Below are positions 33,478 to 42,479 of a stretch of 64,000 nucleotides of DNA, one piece after another. The translations under genes and the position numbers were made by a program. The number at the start of each line of letters is the position of its first letter. The stretch's first letter is position 1. The notes under the pieces were generated by a model. The model saw only the letters and a list, made by a program, of their open reading frames with translations. It had not been told where the DNA came from and ran no database searches. Origin of the DNA: Thermococcus sp. (GTDB lineage Archaea; Methanobacteriota_B; Thermococci; Thermococcales; Thermococcaceae); contig NZ_WAKV01000055.1 in NCBI RefSeq assembly GCF_015523185.1, positions 1 to 64,000 of the forward strand. The letters are read 5' to 3'.

Positions 33478-35907
33478 TCAGAGGAGCCTCTTGTAGTAGT
33501 ACCAGAGGCCCCTTATGATGTCGCGCACCTCAATCATTGTGAAGGTCTCGGTCCTGTCTATGAGCTTCGCGGTTTCTTCCCAGCTGTGGGCCTGTAGAAC
33601 ACGGTAGATTAAGAGCTTTATCTGCCTCTCATCCAGATAAGGCTTCATCCAGCCGTCGAGGAAGTATAGCTTCACTATTGGCTTTACGGCATCTACCACC
33701 GTGTCGTAGGTCAAAACCTTGCCTGTGAAGGCGTCAAGGCGCTTCTTCTGAATTTCGGTGAGGTAAACCGGGTAATCAACGGCCTCGCCGAAGGGCGTCT
33801 CGAAGAGCCAGCGCGCTATCTCAGGCTCGAGCTCACGGTGAGTATCTCCAAGCCACTCTGTAAGCCTAATCCTGAACTCGTCATTGGCTTTCTTGATTAA
33901 TTTTTTAGCCTTCTCGCTTATCGGCTTGAGGACTATAGCGGTAAACTCTCCACTGACAGGGTTTCTGGCCGGACTGAGGTGAACCACGGCAAAGCCGTTC
34001 CTGACCCAGAAGCGGACGAGCTCTTCACTCGCTCCAAAGCCGGAACCAATCCAGTCGAGACCTTTCTCTCTGGCTTCTTTTTCAAGGAGCTCAAGAGCCT
34101 TGCTTCCGAGTCCCATGTCCATGGCATCTGGATGAGTCGCTATCCTGACTATCCTGTAGCCTTTCAGCCTGGCGAACTCCTTCAGATAATGGTGCTTGAC
34201 CATCATGTCGGGGATTATGTTCCCGCGTGGCTTGTAACCCTTGGCCATCTTGTCTATTACCTTTTTCGGAATGCTACCCTCTTTGGCTATCTGTATCGCC
34301 GTCACTATCTTGCCATTCTTGAGCCTCAGAACCCTCGCTTCGTGGTGCGGAGCGTCTGCCAAAAGAGCCACATCGCTCGGCCTGTTGCGGTAATGAGCGA
34401 GAATGTAGATTCCAACGAAGTTTCTCAAATCCTCTCTGTCGTTTTCGAACCAGTTATCCAAATCAGGCTCCTCAAGGTAGACTTCCTTCCTCTTTATGAG
34501 CTCGTAATCTTCCTCCGTCAGCTCGACCGGCTCCGCATCGAGGAGCAGAACGTCGAAGAGCCACCTCTCAATGGGGTCGTTTTCAGCGTAGCGAATCGGT
34601 TCGTCCATGTGGAGCTCCTTAAAAGAGCGCTTCTCCCTTGCTTTCTTGAGGAACTTGACCGAGAAACCCCTACCCGCTCCCTCATAGCCGTGTATGGTTG
34701 ACGAGTAAACCACTCGCTCCTTGTTGAGGTACTTGTGGAGTACCGGCACGTGGATTCCGGCAGCTTCATCCAGAATGTAGAGGTCGGCGCTCTTTTTATG
34801 CCCTTCAGCTGGCGGATAATAGCGTAGGCCTATCTTCCTCGCGTAGAGTTCCTTTATGAGGCCCTTCTCTTCCACCACGTAGGGCTTGAAGCCGAGCCTT
34901 TCAAGGGCCCTCTTAGCGAAGCGGAACAACGCTTGGACGTTCTCAAGCTCTGGAGCAGTAACAACTATCCTCGTCCTTTTCTTGAGTGCGAGTGCAAGGC
35001 CGATAGACGCTATACCAACTGAAACGCTCTTACCCCTCCCTCTATCGGCGGTTAAAACGAGCATTCCGCCGTCAACGAGCTCTTCAAAGGCTTTAATCAC
35101 TTCAACCTGCCCCTTGGTTAGGGCCATCTCGTAGAGCTCCTTCGGGAAGAGCGTCTCCTCGGGAATTGGAACGCCCTTTCTTCCTTTAATCCTTGCCTGA
35201 CTCTTCGAGCGCTTTGGTTTCTTTCTCGCTTTCCCGTTCTCGGTTATGATATAAATCCCATCGTGCTCCGTGAACTTTCTGATGAGCCTTCTGTTGAAGC
35301 GCTTCTTCACATCGTCTATCGTGTAGGGAGGAGTAACTAGGCTCTTGTGGAAGCCCGTCCACATGTCCTTCCACTTTTCGAAGGGGTTGGCAAGGATGAA
35401 TATCAGCCCGCCACCGCGAACCGTCTCGATTATCCTTCCCAAATCGTTGGGGGAGTAATCGTAGCTCATATCAAGGACGAGAAGGTCGTATGTCCTTCCG
35501 AGTATGTCGCGGGTGTGCTTGAAGGTTACTGCCTTTACATCGACGTTTGAACCAGCTAGAACGTCAAAGTGCTTCCTAAAAGCTTCGTATCTTTTTCTTC
35601 CAAAGGTTTCCTCCCCGAGGGCGTCTGTGGCGTAAAGAACTTCGATTTTATCCTCGCTCTCATCCCTGAGGCGCTTCCTAATCAGCTCATCGATAACATC
35701 GCTCAGAACTCTAGCAGAGGCCCCTGCAAGAATTCCGGCCAGTTCCGCCTTCCTTAGCGTGTCCCCTTCGATTACAATCATTCTCCTATGGAAGTTTTCG
35801 AGTGCCTGAGCTAATGCCGTCTCGGTGAGCTTGAGAATCGAGTCCTTAACCTTCTCGCCTTTAGCGTAGTCTCTCACTTCCTTATCGAAGCGGACCTTGA
35901 CGGTCAT
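33478..35907 (-). CDS. tmcA: tRNA/RNA cytidine acetyltransferase TmcA (Nat10/Kre33 family)
   Basis: This 809-residue enzyme makes N4-acetylcytidine. It has an N-terminal DUF1726-like domain (1-200), an RNA-helicase-like module with Walker A (TADRGRGKSVSVG about 290) and Walker B (DLYILDEAAGIHVPVLHKYL about 390), then a GNAT acetyltransferase domain (RIVRIATHPDAMDMGLGSKA about 610; WVRNGFAVVHLSP). The C-terminal domain binds tRNA. The closely related Nat10 enzyme of Thermococcus kodakarensis acetylates many RNAs in a temperature-dependent way. The gene is monocistronic, upstream of the NYN pair on the same strand with a 67-nt gap. Confidence 0.95.
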   Translation of the reverse strand: MTVKVRFDKEVRDYAKGEKVKDSILKLTETALAQALENFHRRMIVIEGDTLRKAELAGILAGASARVLSDVIDELIRKRLRDESEDKIEVLYATDALGEETFGRKRYEAFRKHFDVLAGSNVDVKAVTFKHTRDILGRTYDLLVLDMSYDYSPNDLGRIIETVRGGGLIFILANPFEKWKDMWTGFHKSLVTPPYTIDDVKKRFNRRLIRKFTEHDGIYIITENGKARKKPKRSKSQARIKGRKGVPIPEETLFPKELYEMALTKGQVEVIKAFEELVDGGMLVLTADRGRGKSVSVGIASIGLALALKKRTRIVVTAPELENVQALFRFAKRALERLGFKPYVVEEKGLIKELYARKIGLRYYPPAEGHKKSADLYILDEAAGIHVPVLHKYLNKERVVYSSTIHGYEGAGRGFSVKFLKKAREKRSFKELHMDEPIRYAENDPIERWLFDVLLLDAEPVELTEEDYELIKRKEVYLEEPDLDNWFENDREDLRNFVGIYILAHYRNRPSDVALLADAPHHEARVLRLKNGKIVTAIQIAKEGSIPKKVIDKMAKGYKPRGNIIPDMMVKHHYLKEFARLKGYRIVRIATHPDAMDMGLGSKALELLEKEAREKGLDWIGSGFGASEELVRFWVRNGFAVVHLSPARNPVSGEFTAIVLKPISEKAKKLIKKANDEFRIRLTEWLGDTHRELEPEIARWLFETPFGEAVDYPVYLTEIQKKRLDAFTGKVLTYDTVVDAVKPIVKLYFLDGWMKPYLDERQIKLLIYRVLQAHSWEETAKLIDRTETFTMIEVRDIIRGLWYYYKRLL

Positions 35908-35954
35908 TTCTCATCCCCTGGTAAAGGGGGAAAAAGGTTTTAAAAAGTTGGGGA

Positions 35955-37268
35955 TTACCAATGAATAAAGAGCTCATAATTCCTTGGGTCATTGTTTTTA
36001 TACCAGTATTTTGCCCCAACGGCATTGTAAGCAACTACAAAAGGTGTCCCATAGGACGAACCACCAGCTTGTCTGTAGAGAGTTACTGAAACATCTGCAT
36101 CTGCTCCACCATAGTTGAGCCCAAAACTGAACGTAACTTCTTTGACCATCCAGCCGGAGCCAGAGTTTCTTGGCTCAAATCCAAATGCTACTCCGTTCTG
36201 ATTGATTGTATCACTGTAACTTGGAACGGCAGGGGGAGTTTCAACGGACACTTGACCACTAGAGAGCCCACTTATTCTCACAGGCTTAAGGATATACTGG
36301 GTTACCGTAAGTCCGGTTATCCAGGATGTATAGACGTAGGCATTAAGCTCATACATAACGTGAGCCATCACTGTTTCTTTCTTATATTTCCCGGAGTTTG
36401 TGTTATCAAGTGTAACCCAAGTGGTTACATAGGAGACCGCTTTGTCCTTGCCGCTCTTCCCCCATTCATGGGGATTCGGTGGGGTTAAATATCCAATTAT
36501 GTATTGATCAAAGGAATCATACCAAAGAGCCGTTTGTTGATCTGTTCCATAACCGTTAACTATGTAACCCCCTGATATCCACCAAGAAACCTTGGTCCAA
36601 GGGGCACTATGTATGACTCCTGCTGGGAGGTAAACGGTTTGTGTTTGAGTTTTTACAGGGGTTGAGGAGTAAGCAATGCCTTCTGAGTATTTAAGATTGA
36701 TTCCTTGACTTTCCAGGTCTCTAACAAGAGTTTTTCCTTTGAATACAGCCGATTTGGAGACGTTTTTTTCGACGAGCTTTAACTGAATGTTCAGTTGTGT
36801 TATTGGTTTTTTGGGTTCAAAAACAACAAACTTTCCACCGCTGTAGAATTTCCCATTTACATATCCAAAGACCCCTACATAGTACTCTCTATCCCTAAAA
36901 GCAGTTCTAGTTCTCTGAACTAGCTTACCGTTTTGAAGAGTACTAAATTTTCTTAAACCTACTGGGATTCTTTCTATTTTGAATGCAGTTTGAGAATAAC
37001 CATTTATGTGTTTTACAAGAACAATCTTTGGAGAATCTGAGGAATAATTAATAATTGTCAGAATCAAATCCCCCGTAAACTCCTTTCCGTTAATCATTGG
37101 CTCAACGTTGAACACTGCAAGCCCAACTGGCTTTCCCTGGAGCCAGTCTCCGTATAGTGAGTACAGTTGCCCAGAATATGCTGGAGGGACACCCTCAATT
37201 GCCGGTGCAAATAATAGAAATCCGACAACAAAGATAGATAGGTAAGCTACTACATATTTTCTTCTCAT
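35955..37268 (-). CDS. Secreted beta-rich protein of unknown function, AT-rich
   Basis: The 437-residue product has a signal peptide (MRRKYVVAYLSIFVVGFLLF followed by APAIEG). The rest is rich in Ser, Thr, Tyr, Gly and Val and looks all-beta (TQTQTVYLPAGVIHSAPWTK, VTFSFGLNYGGADADVSVTL). It has no membrane anchor or CGP-CTERM tail and is probably released or bound to the S-layer. Base composition is clearly more AT-rich than the flanks. The start at 37268 follows GAAGGTGAATTT, and a minus-strand TATA (GTTAAATATAC, about 37311-37321) lies about 45 nt upstream. I do not recognise the family. It is divergent from the S9 peptidase. Confidence 0.75.
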   Translation of the reverse strand: MRRKYVVAYLSIFVVGFLLFAPAIEGVPPAYSGQLYSLYGDWLQGKPVGLAVFNVEPMINGKEFTGDLILTIINYSSDSPKIVLVKHINGYSQTAFKIERIPVGLRKFSTLQNGKLVQRTRTAFRDREYYVGVFGYVNGKFYSGGKFVVFEPKKPITQLNIQLKLVEKNVSKSAVFKGKTLVRDLESQGINLKYSEGIAYSSTPVKTQTQTVYLPAGVIHSAPWTKVSWWISGGYIVNGYGTDQQTALWYDSFDQYIIGYLTPPNPHEWGKSGKDKAVSYVTTWVTLDNTNSGKYKKETVMAHVMYELNAYVYTSWITGLTVTQYILKPVRISGLSSGQVSVETPPAVPSYSDTINQNGVAFGFEPRNSGSGWMVKEVTFSFGLNYGGADADVSVTLYRQAGGSSYGTPFVVAYNAVGAKYWYKNNDPRNYELFIHW

Positions 37269-37391
37269 AAATTCACCTTCTTTAATTTTCAATGATAACT
37301 ATAGACAAAAGTATATTTAACCTTTTTTTCTATATTCATCGAAACGCCAAGTTTTTATATGAAAAGAGCCGAATTAGTTCGGTGATTCTAA

Positions 37392-39284
37392 ATGGCGAAA
37401 GGTCTGACCGAGAAAGACCTCGGAAAGTTCAGGCTCGTCGGAAACATCGACGCGTTCAGGAGAAAGCTCGTCTTTCAGGTGACGGAGATAAGCGTTGAGA
37501 AGGACGACTACTTCTCAAGGCTCTACCTCTACGACGGAAGGAGAGTTAAACCCTTCACCTCCGGCAAGAAGGACGGGAATCCAAGGTTCTCGCCGGACGG
37601 GAAGCTCGTAGCTTTTACCTCCAAACGCGATAAAGGCGAAGAGGCAGAGATGTACGTCATCCCGACCGATGGGGGGGAGGCAAGGCTTTTAGCGAAGTTC
37701 AAGTACGGGATTAAGAACCTCCGCTTTACGGAGGATGGAAAGGGCATAGCGGTCGTTACTCCGATAGACATCGAAAAGAAGCCCAAAGACGATGTCCACC
37801 TGATTAAGGAGATTCCATTCTGGTTCAACGGAATCGGCTGGGTCTATGGGAAGAGGAGCGTGGTTTATCTTGTGGACGTTAAAACGGGGAAGAAGAAACG
37901 CCTAACGCCGAAGAACCTCGACGTCTCTCAAATCCGCTTCCACAGAGGAAAGCTCTACTTCATCGCTCAGGAAGACCGCGAGAGGAAGCCGATGGTGAGC
38001 GACCTCTACATCCTCGAAGGGAAGAAAGCTAGACGCCTAACACCAGGGAAGTGGAGCATCTCGGATTTCATACCCCTCGACGATGGAACCTTCATTTTAA
38101 AGGCCAACACCCGCGAGCGTGGAATCCCGACCAACACCCACATCTACCACTACGACCCCGAGAGTGGGGAACTCAGAAAGCTTACAAAAGACCTTGACAG
38201 GTCAGCCTACAACTCGCTTAACAGCGACGTTCGCGGTGCCCAGAGGGCAGAGCTGGTTTTTAAGGATGGCTGGGTTTACTACGTTGCCACCGACGGTCCG
38301 AGGGCGAACCTCTTCAGGGTGAACCTCAGCGGGAAGATTGAGCGCGTTGTTGGTGGAAACAGAAGCGTTGAGAGCTTTGCAATAGGGGATTACATAGCCT
38401 TCACTGCCCAGGACGAAGTAACTCCGACAGAGCTTTACATCCTGAGGAACGGGAAGGAGAAGCGCGTTACCAACTTCAACGACTGGATTAAGGAATACAG
38501 CCTCTCGAAGCCCGAGCACTTTGAAGTTAAGGCCAGCGATGGGGTTGAGATAGACGCGTGGGTAATGAAGCCCGTTGGCTTTGAGCCGGGCAAGAAGTAT
38601 CCGGCAGTTCTTGAGATACACGGCGGGCCTAAAACCGCTTACGGCTACTCCTTCATGCACGAGTTCCACGTCTTGACGGCCAAGGGCTTTGTGGTTATCT
38701 TCTCCAACCCCAGAGGAAGCGACGGCTATGGAGAAGAGTTCGCCGACATAAGGGGGCACTACGGTGAGAAGGATTACCAGGATTTGATGGAGGTCGTTGA
38801 TGAGGCTCTAAAGAGGTTTGATTTCATAGATGAGGAGAGGACAGGCGTCACCGGCGGTTCCTACGGCGGCTTCATGACGAACTGGATTGTTGGTCATACG
38901 AACCGCTTTAAGGCGGCAGTTACTCAGCGTTCAATCTCAAACTGGGTAAGCTTCTTCGGAACGACGGATATAGGCTACTTTTTCACTCCGGACCAGATTG
39001 GCGGCGACCCCTGGAGCAACGCTGAGGGCTACTGGGAGAAGAGTCCGCTGAAGTACGCACCGAACGTTGAAACCCCCTTGTTAATAATCCACTCTACAGA
39101 TGACTACCGGTGCTGGCTTCCAGAGGCGTTGCAGTTCTTCACGGCCCTCAAGTACCTCGGAAAGACGGTTGAGCTGGCGCTCTTCCCGGGCGAGAACCAC
39201 GACCTATCCCGCTCTGGGAAGCCTAAGCACCGCGTGAGAAGGCTCGAGCTGATTGTTGGCTGGATGGAGAGGTGGCTCAAGTAG
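37392..39284 (+). CDS. S9 family serine peptidase (acylaminoacyl-peptidase-like)
   Basis: The 630-residue cytosolic enzyme has an N-terminal beta-propeller (about 1-370, with repeats such as GNPRFSPDGKLVAFTSKRDK and LRFTEDGKGIAVV) and a C-terminal alpha/beta hydrolase. The catalytic triad is visible: Ser490 in GGSYGG, Asp570 or Asp571 in HSTDDYRC, and His603 in PGENHDL. Such enzymes remove acylated or free N-terminal residues from short peptides. The ATG follows CGGTGATTCTAA. A TATA box at about 37352-37361 gives a very short leader. It fits the peptidolytic metabolism of Thermococcales. Confidence 0.94.
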   Translation: MAKGLTEKDLGKFRLVGNIDAFRRKLVFQVTEISVEKDDYFSRLYLYDGRRVKPFTSGKKDGNPRFSPDGKLVAFTSKRDKGEEAEMYVIPTDGGEARLLAKFKYGIKNLRFTEDGKGIAVVTPIDIEKKPKDDVHLIKEIPFWFNGIGWVYGKRSVVYLVDVKTGKKKRLTPKNLDVSQIRFHRGKLYFIAQEDRERKPMVSDLYILEGKKARRLTPGKWSISDFIPLDDGTFILKANTRERGIPTNTHIYHYDPESGELRKLTKDLDRSAYNSLNSDVRGAQRAELVFKDGWVYYVATDGPRANLFRVNLSGKIERVVGGNRSVESFAIGDYIAFTAQDEVTPTELYILRNGKEKRVTNFNDWIKEYSLSKPEHFEVKASDGVEIDAWVMKPVGFEPGKKYPAVLEIHGGPKTAYGYSFMHEFHVLTAKGFVVIFSNPRGSDGYGEEFADIRGHYGEKDYQDLMEVVDEALKRFDFIDEERTGVTGGSYGGFMTNWIVGHTNRFKAAVTQRSISNWVSFFGTTDIGYFFTPDQIGGDPWSNAEGYWEKSPLKYAPNVETPLLIIHSTDDYRCWLPEALQFFTALKYLGKTVELALFPGENHDLSRSGKPKHRVRRLELIVGWMERWLK

Positions 39285-39324
39285 CCCGAAATCTTTTATT
39301 TTTTACCCTTGAAAGTTCCCAGGT

Positions 39325-40203
39325 ATGAAGGCCATCGAAGTCGAGAATCTGACAAAGTACTATGGAAGCCTAAGGGCCCTTGACGCCGTCTCCTTTTCTG
39401 TCCCCGAGGGGGTTATCCTAGGGATAATCGGGCCTAACGGTGCCGGGAAAACCACTCTCATCAGGATTCTGAGCTGTCTACTGACCTATGACGAAGGAAC
39501 CGTCAGACTCTTCGGAAAGGAAATAACGAAATGCAGAGACGGGATAAAGAAGAGAATAGCCCTCCTCCCACAGGAGGCTAGAGCGCATTTCTACACGCTG
39601 ACGCCCTTCGAGTACGTCTATTACTACCTCAGGATGCGCGGTCTGCCGAGGGGAAAAGCCAAAAGCAGGGCAGAGAAGGCCATGGAGGAATTTGAGATTG
39701 ATTATCCGGACAGAATAGTCTCGACGCTCTCGGGAGGGATGGTGAGAAAGACCCTCCTCGCGATGGTTCTATCGGCTGATGCCGGGCTCTACTTCCTAGA
39801 CGAACCTACGGTTGGCCTCGACGTTGAAAGCAGGCTGAGGCTGTGGGAGATACTTCGGGAGAGGGCAGAGAGTTCAACTATAGTCCTGACAAGTCACTAC
39901 CTCAACGAGATATCGAGCGTGTCAGATTTGGTCCTGCTGGTCAAGGGCGGAAAGGCCCTCGCCTTTGGAGAGCCAGAGAAAATAGCAAAACGCTACCTCT
40001 CCGGCTTCACCTCGAAGCTCGTCGTCTTCGACCGCTTTGAAGGCGATTTCGTGGTAAGAAGGGCTGGGAAGGACACCTTCGTTTACCTCCGCTCAAAGGC
40101 CGAGGAAAGAGAGGCTACAAACTTACTCGAGGAGCTTGGAGTACCGTTCAGGCGGGAAGAACTCACGATAGAGGATATCTTCCTAATGGGTGGTCTGGAA
40201 TGA
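39325..40203 (+). CDS. ABC transporter ATP-binding protein (ABC-2/export type)
   Basis: The 292-residue ATPase has Walker A GPNGAGKTT (about 35-43), signature LSGGMVRKT, Walker B GLYFLDEPTVGLD and the switch His in LTSHYLNE. A C-terminal extension of about 80 residues is typical of DrrA/CcmA-type exporters. A TATA-like TCTTTTATTT centred about 27 nt before the ATG suggests a leaderless mRNA. The stop overlaps the permease start (ATGA). Substrate unknown; relatives export drugs, lipids or peptides. Confidence 0.93.
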   Translation: MKAIEVENLTKYYGSLRALDAVSFSVPEGVILGIIGPNGAGKTTLIRILSCLLTYDEGTVRLFGKEITKCRDGIKKRIALLPQEARAHFYTLTPFEYVYYYLRMRGLPRGKAKSRAEKAMEEFEIDYPDRIVSTLSGGMVRKTLLAMVLSADAGLYFLDEPTVGLDVESRLRLWEILRERAESSTIVLTSHYLNEISSVSDLVLLVKGGKALAFGEPEKIAKRYLSGFTSKLVVFDRFEGDFVVRRAGKDTFVYLRSKAEEREATNLLEELGVPFRREELTIEDIFLMGGLE

Positions 40204-40886
40204 TTCTTGCGATAGTGGAGTATTACCACAGAGCCCTGATGAAGGGAAAAAGCTCGATGCTCAGCTTCGCGATACAGCCCCTTTCCTTCATCTTCATAGT
40301 CTACGTCGTCAGTGACGGAAGGTTTCTTTCCTCAGCGATAGCCGGTGCGATGGTGAGCTTCATCGTCGGGGTTGGAATAGCGGACCTCTCGATAGAGCTC
40401 GTGGGCATGAAGGTCCGCTCGAAGTTCTACGACATCTTCACTTCCCTCCCGGGGAGAGGAATCGAGAAGACCCTCGGGATTTCAATCGGCATGAGCCTGC
40501 CCGCCCTTCCTTACGTCATTGTGCTGGGGTTTTTCCTCACAATGAGCGGGGGAGTTGAGAACCTTCTCCGCATTCTCTTTGCGGTAACAGCTCTCTGGCT
40601 CTGGAGTGTCTCTCTAGGAACGTTTCTTGGGGCGAGGATAAAGGAGCCCCTAACGGTTATGAGGTTCTCAACGATTCTAACGACACTCCTGACGGTCTTT
40701 CCGCCAGTTTACTATCCTCTCAGTGTGGTTCCAGAGCCACTGAGGAAATCCCTGCTCCTTATCCCAACAGTGAGCGCTTCAACAGTCATGAGTGGAGAAA
40801 AGATAGGGCTTGCCTTTATTTCCTTGGCTTTCTGGGCTGTAATTGGAGTATTCATGCTCCTCAAATTTGAACTTAGGGAGAGGTAA
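40200..40886 (+). CDS. ABC-2 type transporter permease
   Basis: The 228-residue protein has about six hydrophobic segments (FAIQPLSFIFIVYVV, AIAGAMVSFIVGVGIADLSI, LPYVIVLGFFLTM, LWLWSVSLGTFLGA, ILTTLLTVFPPVYYPLS, GLAFISLAFWAVIGVFMLLK). The phrase LTVFPPVYYPLSVVPEPLR is typical of ABC-2 permeases. It overlaps the ATPase gene by 4 nt, so the pair forms one exporter, presumably as a 2+2 complex. Confidence 0.9.
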   Translation: MILAIVEYYHRALMKGKSSMLSFAIQPLSFIFIVYVVSDGRFLSSAIAGAMVSFIVGVGIADLSIELVGMKVRSKFYDIFTSLPGRGIEKTLGISIGMSLPALPYVIVLGFFLTMSGGVENLLRILFAVTALWLWSVSLGTFLGARIKEPLTVMRFSTILTTLLTVFPPVYYPLSVVPEPLRKSLLLIPTVSASTVMSGEKIGLAFISLAFWAVIGVFMLLKFELRER

Positions 40887-40918
40887 AAGTCTTAAATAAA
40901 TCCACATAATTGTCCAAT

Positions 40919-41041
40919 ATGATCCTTCTCCGCCCCCTTAGAAAGGAGCCTGGGGAAACGCCGGTTGAGAAGTACGAGGAAGCGCTCAAAGAAACGAGGA
41001 ATGTAGAATGGAAGAGGCTCTCTACGACACCGACGTCCTGA
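40919..41041 (+). pseudogene. Remnant of VapB-type antitoxin
   Basis: From an ATG at 40919 the frame reads MILLRPLRKEPGETPVEKYE and EALKETRNVEW, then shifts into nonsense and stops at 41039-41041 inside the toxin gene. Only the C-terminal, toxin-binding type of sequence appears to remain; the N-terminal DNA-binding part of a normal antitoxin of 70 or more residues is missing. The call depends mainly on the adjacent PIN-domain remnant. Confidence 0.45.
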
Positions 41042-41320
41042 TTGAGGCAGTCAAATCCGGGGAGGAGCTCAATGGGCATACAACGGTTCTCAACGTCGTA
41101 GAGTTCCCCAGGGGGCCTTGAGCTGGGACTGACCGTGATAATCTCAACTCTGGAGGACTATCTTCTCGCAATCAAAATTTCGCAGGCGATGGTGAAAAGG
41201 GAAACCCCAGTTCCAGAGGTTGATGCAATAGTTGTCGCCGTGGCCATTAACAGGCGTTTAAGCTCGTGACAAAGGACAGACACTTCGAGTGGATAAAGAA
41301 AGAGTTTGGGGAGTTAAAGC
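41008..41320 (+). pseudogene. Broken VapC-type PIN-domain toxin
   Basis: Pieces in three frames together give a PIN domain. MEEALYDTDVLIEAVKSGEE with VLNVVEFPRG (ATG at 41008, stop at 41121) is followed by LELGLTVIISTLEDYLLAIK with VPEVDAIVVAVAINRR in a second frame (stop near 41270). [20 protein letters not shown] comes in a third. The four PIN acidic residues are still recognisable (YDTD, VVEF, EVDA, TKDRHF), but two frameshifts and an apparent internal deletion prevent a full product. The last codons run into the 3' end of the convergent DUF1931 gene; the exact end is uncertain. Confidence 0.8.
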
Positions 41321-41775
41321 GTGTAGTCCAGAACTTTCTTAGCTTCCTCGACATGCTCTGGATAGACGTTCTTAATCTCGGGATGGAGAGCCTTGATGAC
41401 CCTTCCGATGAGGACGAAGAGCGTTCCCGCTATAATCGGAAGCTCGTTTATCACATCTTCCTCAAGTGGAATGTCACCCGGTATCTTCTTGAGGACGTAC
41501 TTCCTGATGGGCTCAATCTGAACGTTCTCGTCCTCGATGACGGCCCTGAAGAGGTTGAGGCTGTTCTTGAAGCCCTTGGTAATCGGGATGTGGCGCATCT
41601 TTATTGTGCTTGAGCGCTCGGCCTTCGCGTTTTCGTAGGCAACCTCGAAGAGATCAGCGAGCTTCTTCTCAACTATGTCCATCATCTCCTCGGCACGGGG
41701 CTTTATGACAGCAAGCTCACAGGTTCTCTCCAGAATTTTCTGGAGCTGTGGGTAGGGTATTATCATCTCGGCCAT
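41314..41775 (-). CDS. DUF1931 family protein (double histone fold)
   Basis: The 153-residue protein consists of helix groups resembling two fused histone folds ([80 protein letters not shown]). DUF1931 proteins, known structurally from Aquifex, have a tandem histone-like fold but lack the full set of DNA-binding residues; their role is unknown. The ATG at 41775 follows GGAGGTGGTGG. It is the neighbour of the dead vapBC locus. Confidence 0.85.
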   Translation of the reverse strand: MAEMIIPYPQLQKILERTCELAVIKPRAEEMMDIVEKKLADLFEVAYENAKAERSSTIKMRHIPITKGFKNSLNLFRAVIEDENVQIEPIRKYVLKKIPGDIPLEEDVINELPIIAGTLFVLIGRVIKALHPEIKNVYPEHVEEAKKVLDYTL

Positions 41776-41841
41776 GTCCACCACCTCCTCGTTTTTGCCG
41801 GGAAATTTTAGTAACTCAGGGTATATAAAACTTTCGAACCC

Positions 41842-41850
41842 TTTTTAAAA
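41842..41850 (+). promoter_or_regulatory. TATA box giving a leaderless mobA-like mRNA
   Basis: TTTTTAAAA is centred about 26 nt before the ATG at 41871, and no ribosome-binding site is present. This supports that ATG as the true start rather than the TTG three codons earlier. Confidence 0.5.
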
Positions 41851-41870
41851 GCACTCCCCCATTGACGGAC

Positions 41871-42479
41871 ATGCTCGGAGTAATCATGGCGTTTCCAGAG
41901 AAGAGGTGGGAGAACTACACTACCCCAGTCAACGGCGAACCGGTGGTAAAGCTCACCGAAAAAAGACTGCGGACGAGCAAGAGGATAGAGAGAGCAATAA
42001 CAATCGTGAGGAGGGACAAGCTGAAAACCTACTCGCTCTACCTCTTGAACCCTGTTCCTGTTTCAGCGAGAAACAAAATCGAGGCCCTTCTCAAAGCCCT
42101 TCCGGACGAGCCGTTCTTTCTGGTTGAGGGGAACATGCCCCTGCTTATGCCATTTCTCGTGAACTATCTTGTTGGACTCTACTACGAGAACGAACCCGAG
42201 GCCGTAATCCCGGTCTGGCGCGACGGGAGCAGAGAAGTTTTCCACGCCGTTTATGAACCAGAACCGCTGAGAGATGCGGTGGAGTCTGCATTTGCTGAAG
42301 GATATAAGAGCTTTTCGAGGGTTGTTGAGTTCCTTGACTACGAGGCGATTTCGATAGAGGAACTTGCAAAAAGAAACCCAAAGGTCACGCTGAGCTTCTT
42401 CCGCGTTAAGAGCTCCTTTGATGTGGCCTTTGCAGAGAAAACTATAGAGGAGCTCAAAACTCAGGGAGAGCTCTTTTAA
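41871..42479 (+). CDS. MobA-like nucleotidyltransferase domain protein
   Basis: This 202-residue protein looks like a molybdenum-cofactor guanylyltransferase relative: MLGVIMAF in the first strand, VVKLTEKRLRTSKRIERAIT, FFLVEGNMPLLMPFLVNYLV with an acidic position comparable to the DMP of MobA, and VFHAVYEPEPLRDAVESAF. The canonical glycine-rich L-A-G-G-x-S loop at the start is absent (GVIMAFPEKRWENY), so true nucleotidyl transfer is doubtful and the protein may have changed function. It converges with bioY, overlapping it by 26 nt. Confidence 0.7.
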   Translation: MLGVIMAFPEKRWENYTTPVNGEPVVKLTEKRLRTSKRIERAITIVRRDKLKTYSLYLLNPVPVSARNKIEALLKALPDEPFFLVEGNMPLLMPFLVNYLVGLYYENEPEAVIPVWRDGSREVFHAVYEPEPLRDAVESAFAEGYKSFSRVVEFLDYEAISIEELAKRNPKVTLSFFRVKSSFDVAFAEKTIEELKTQGELF

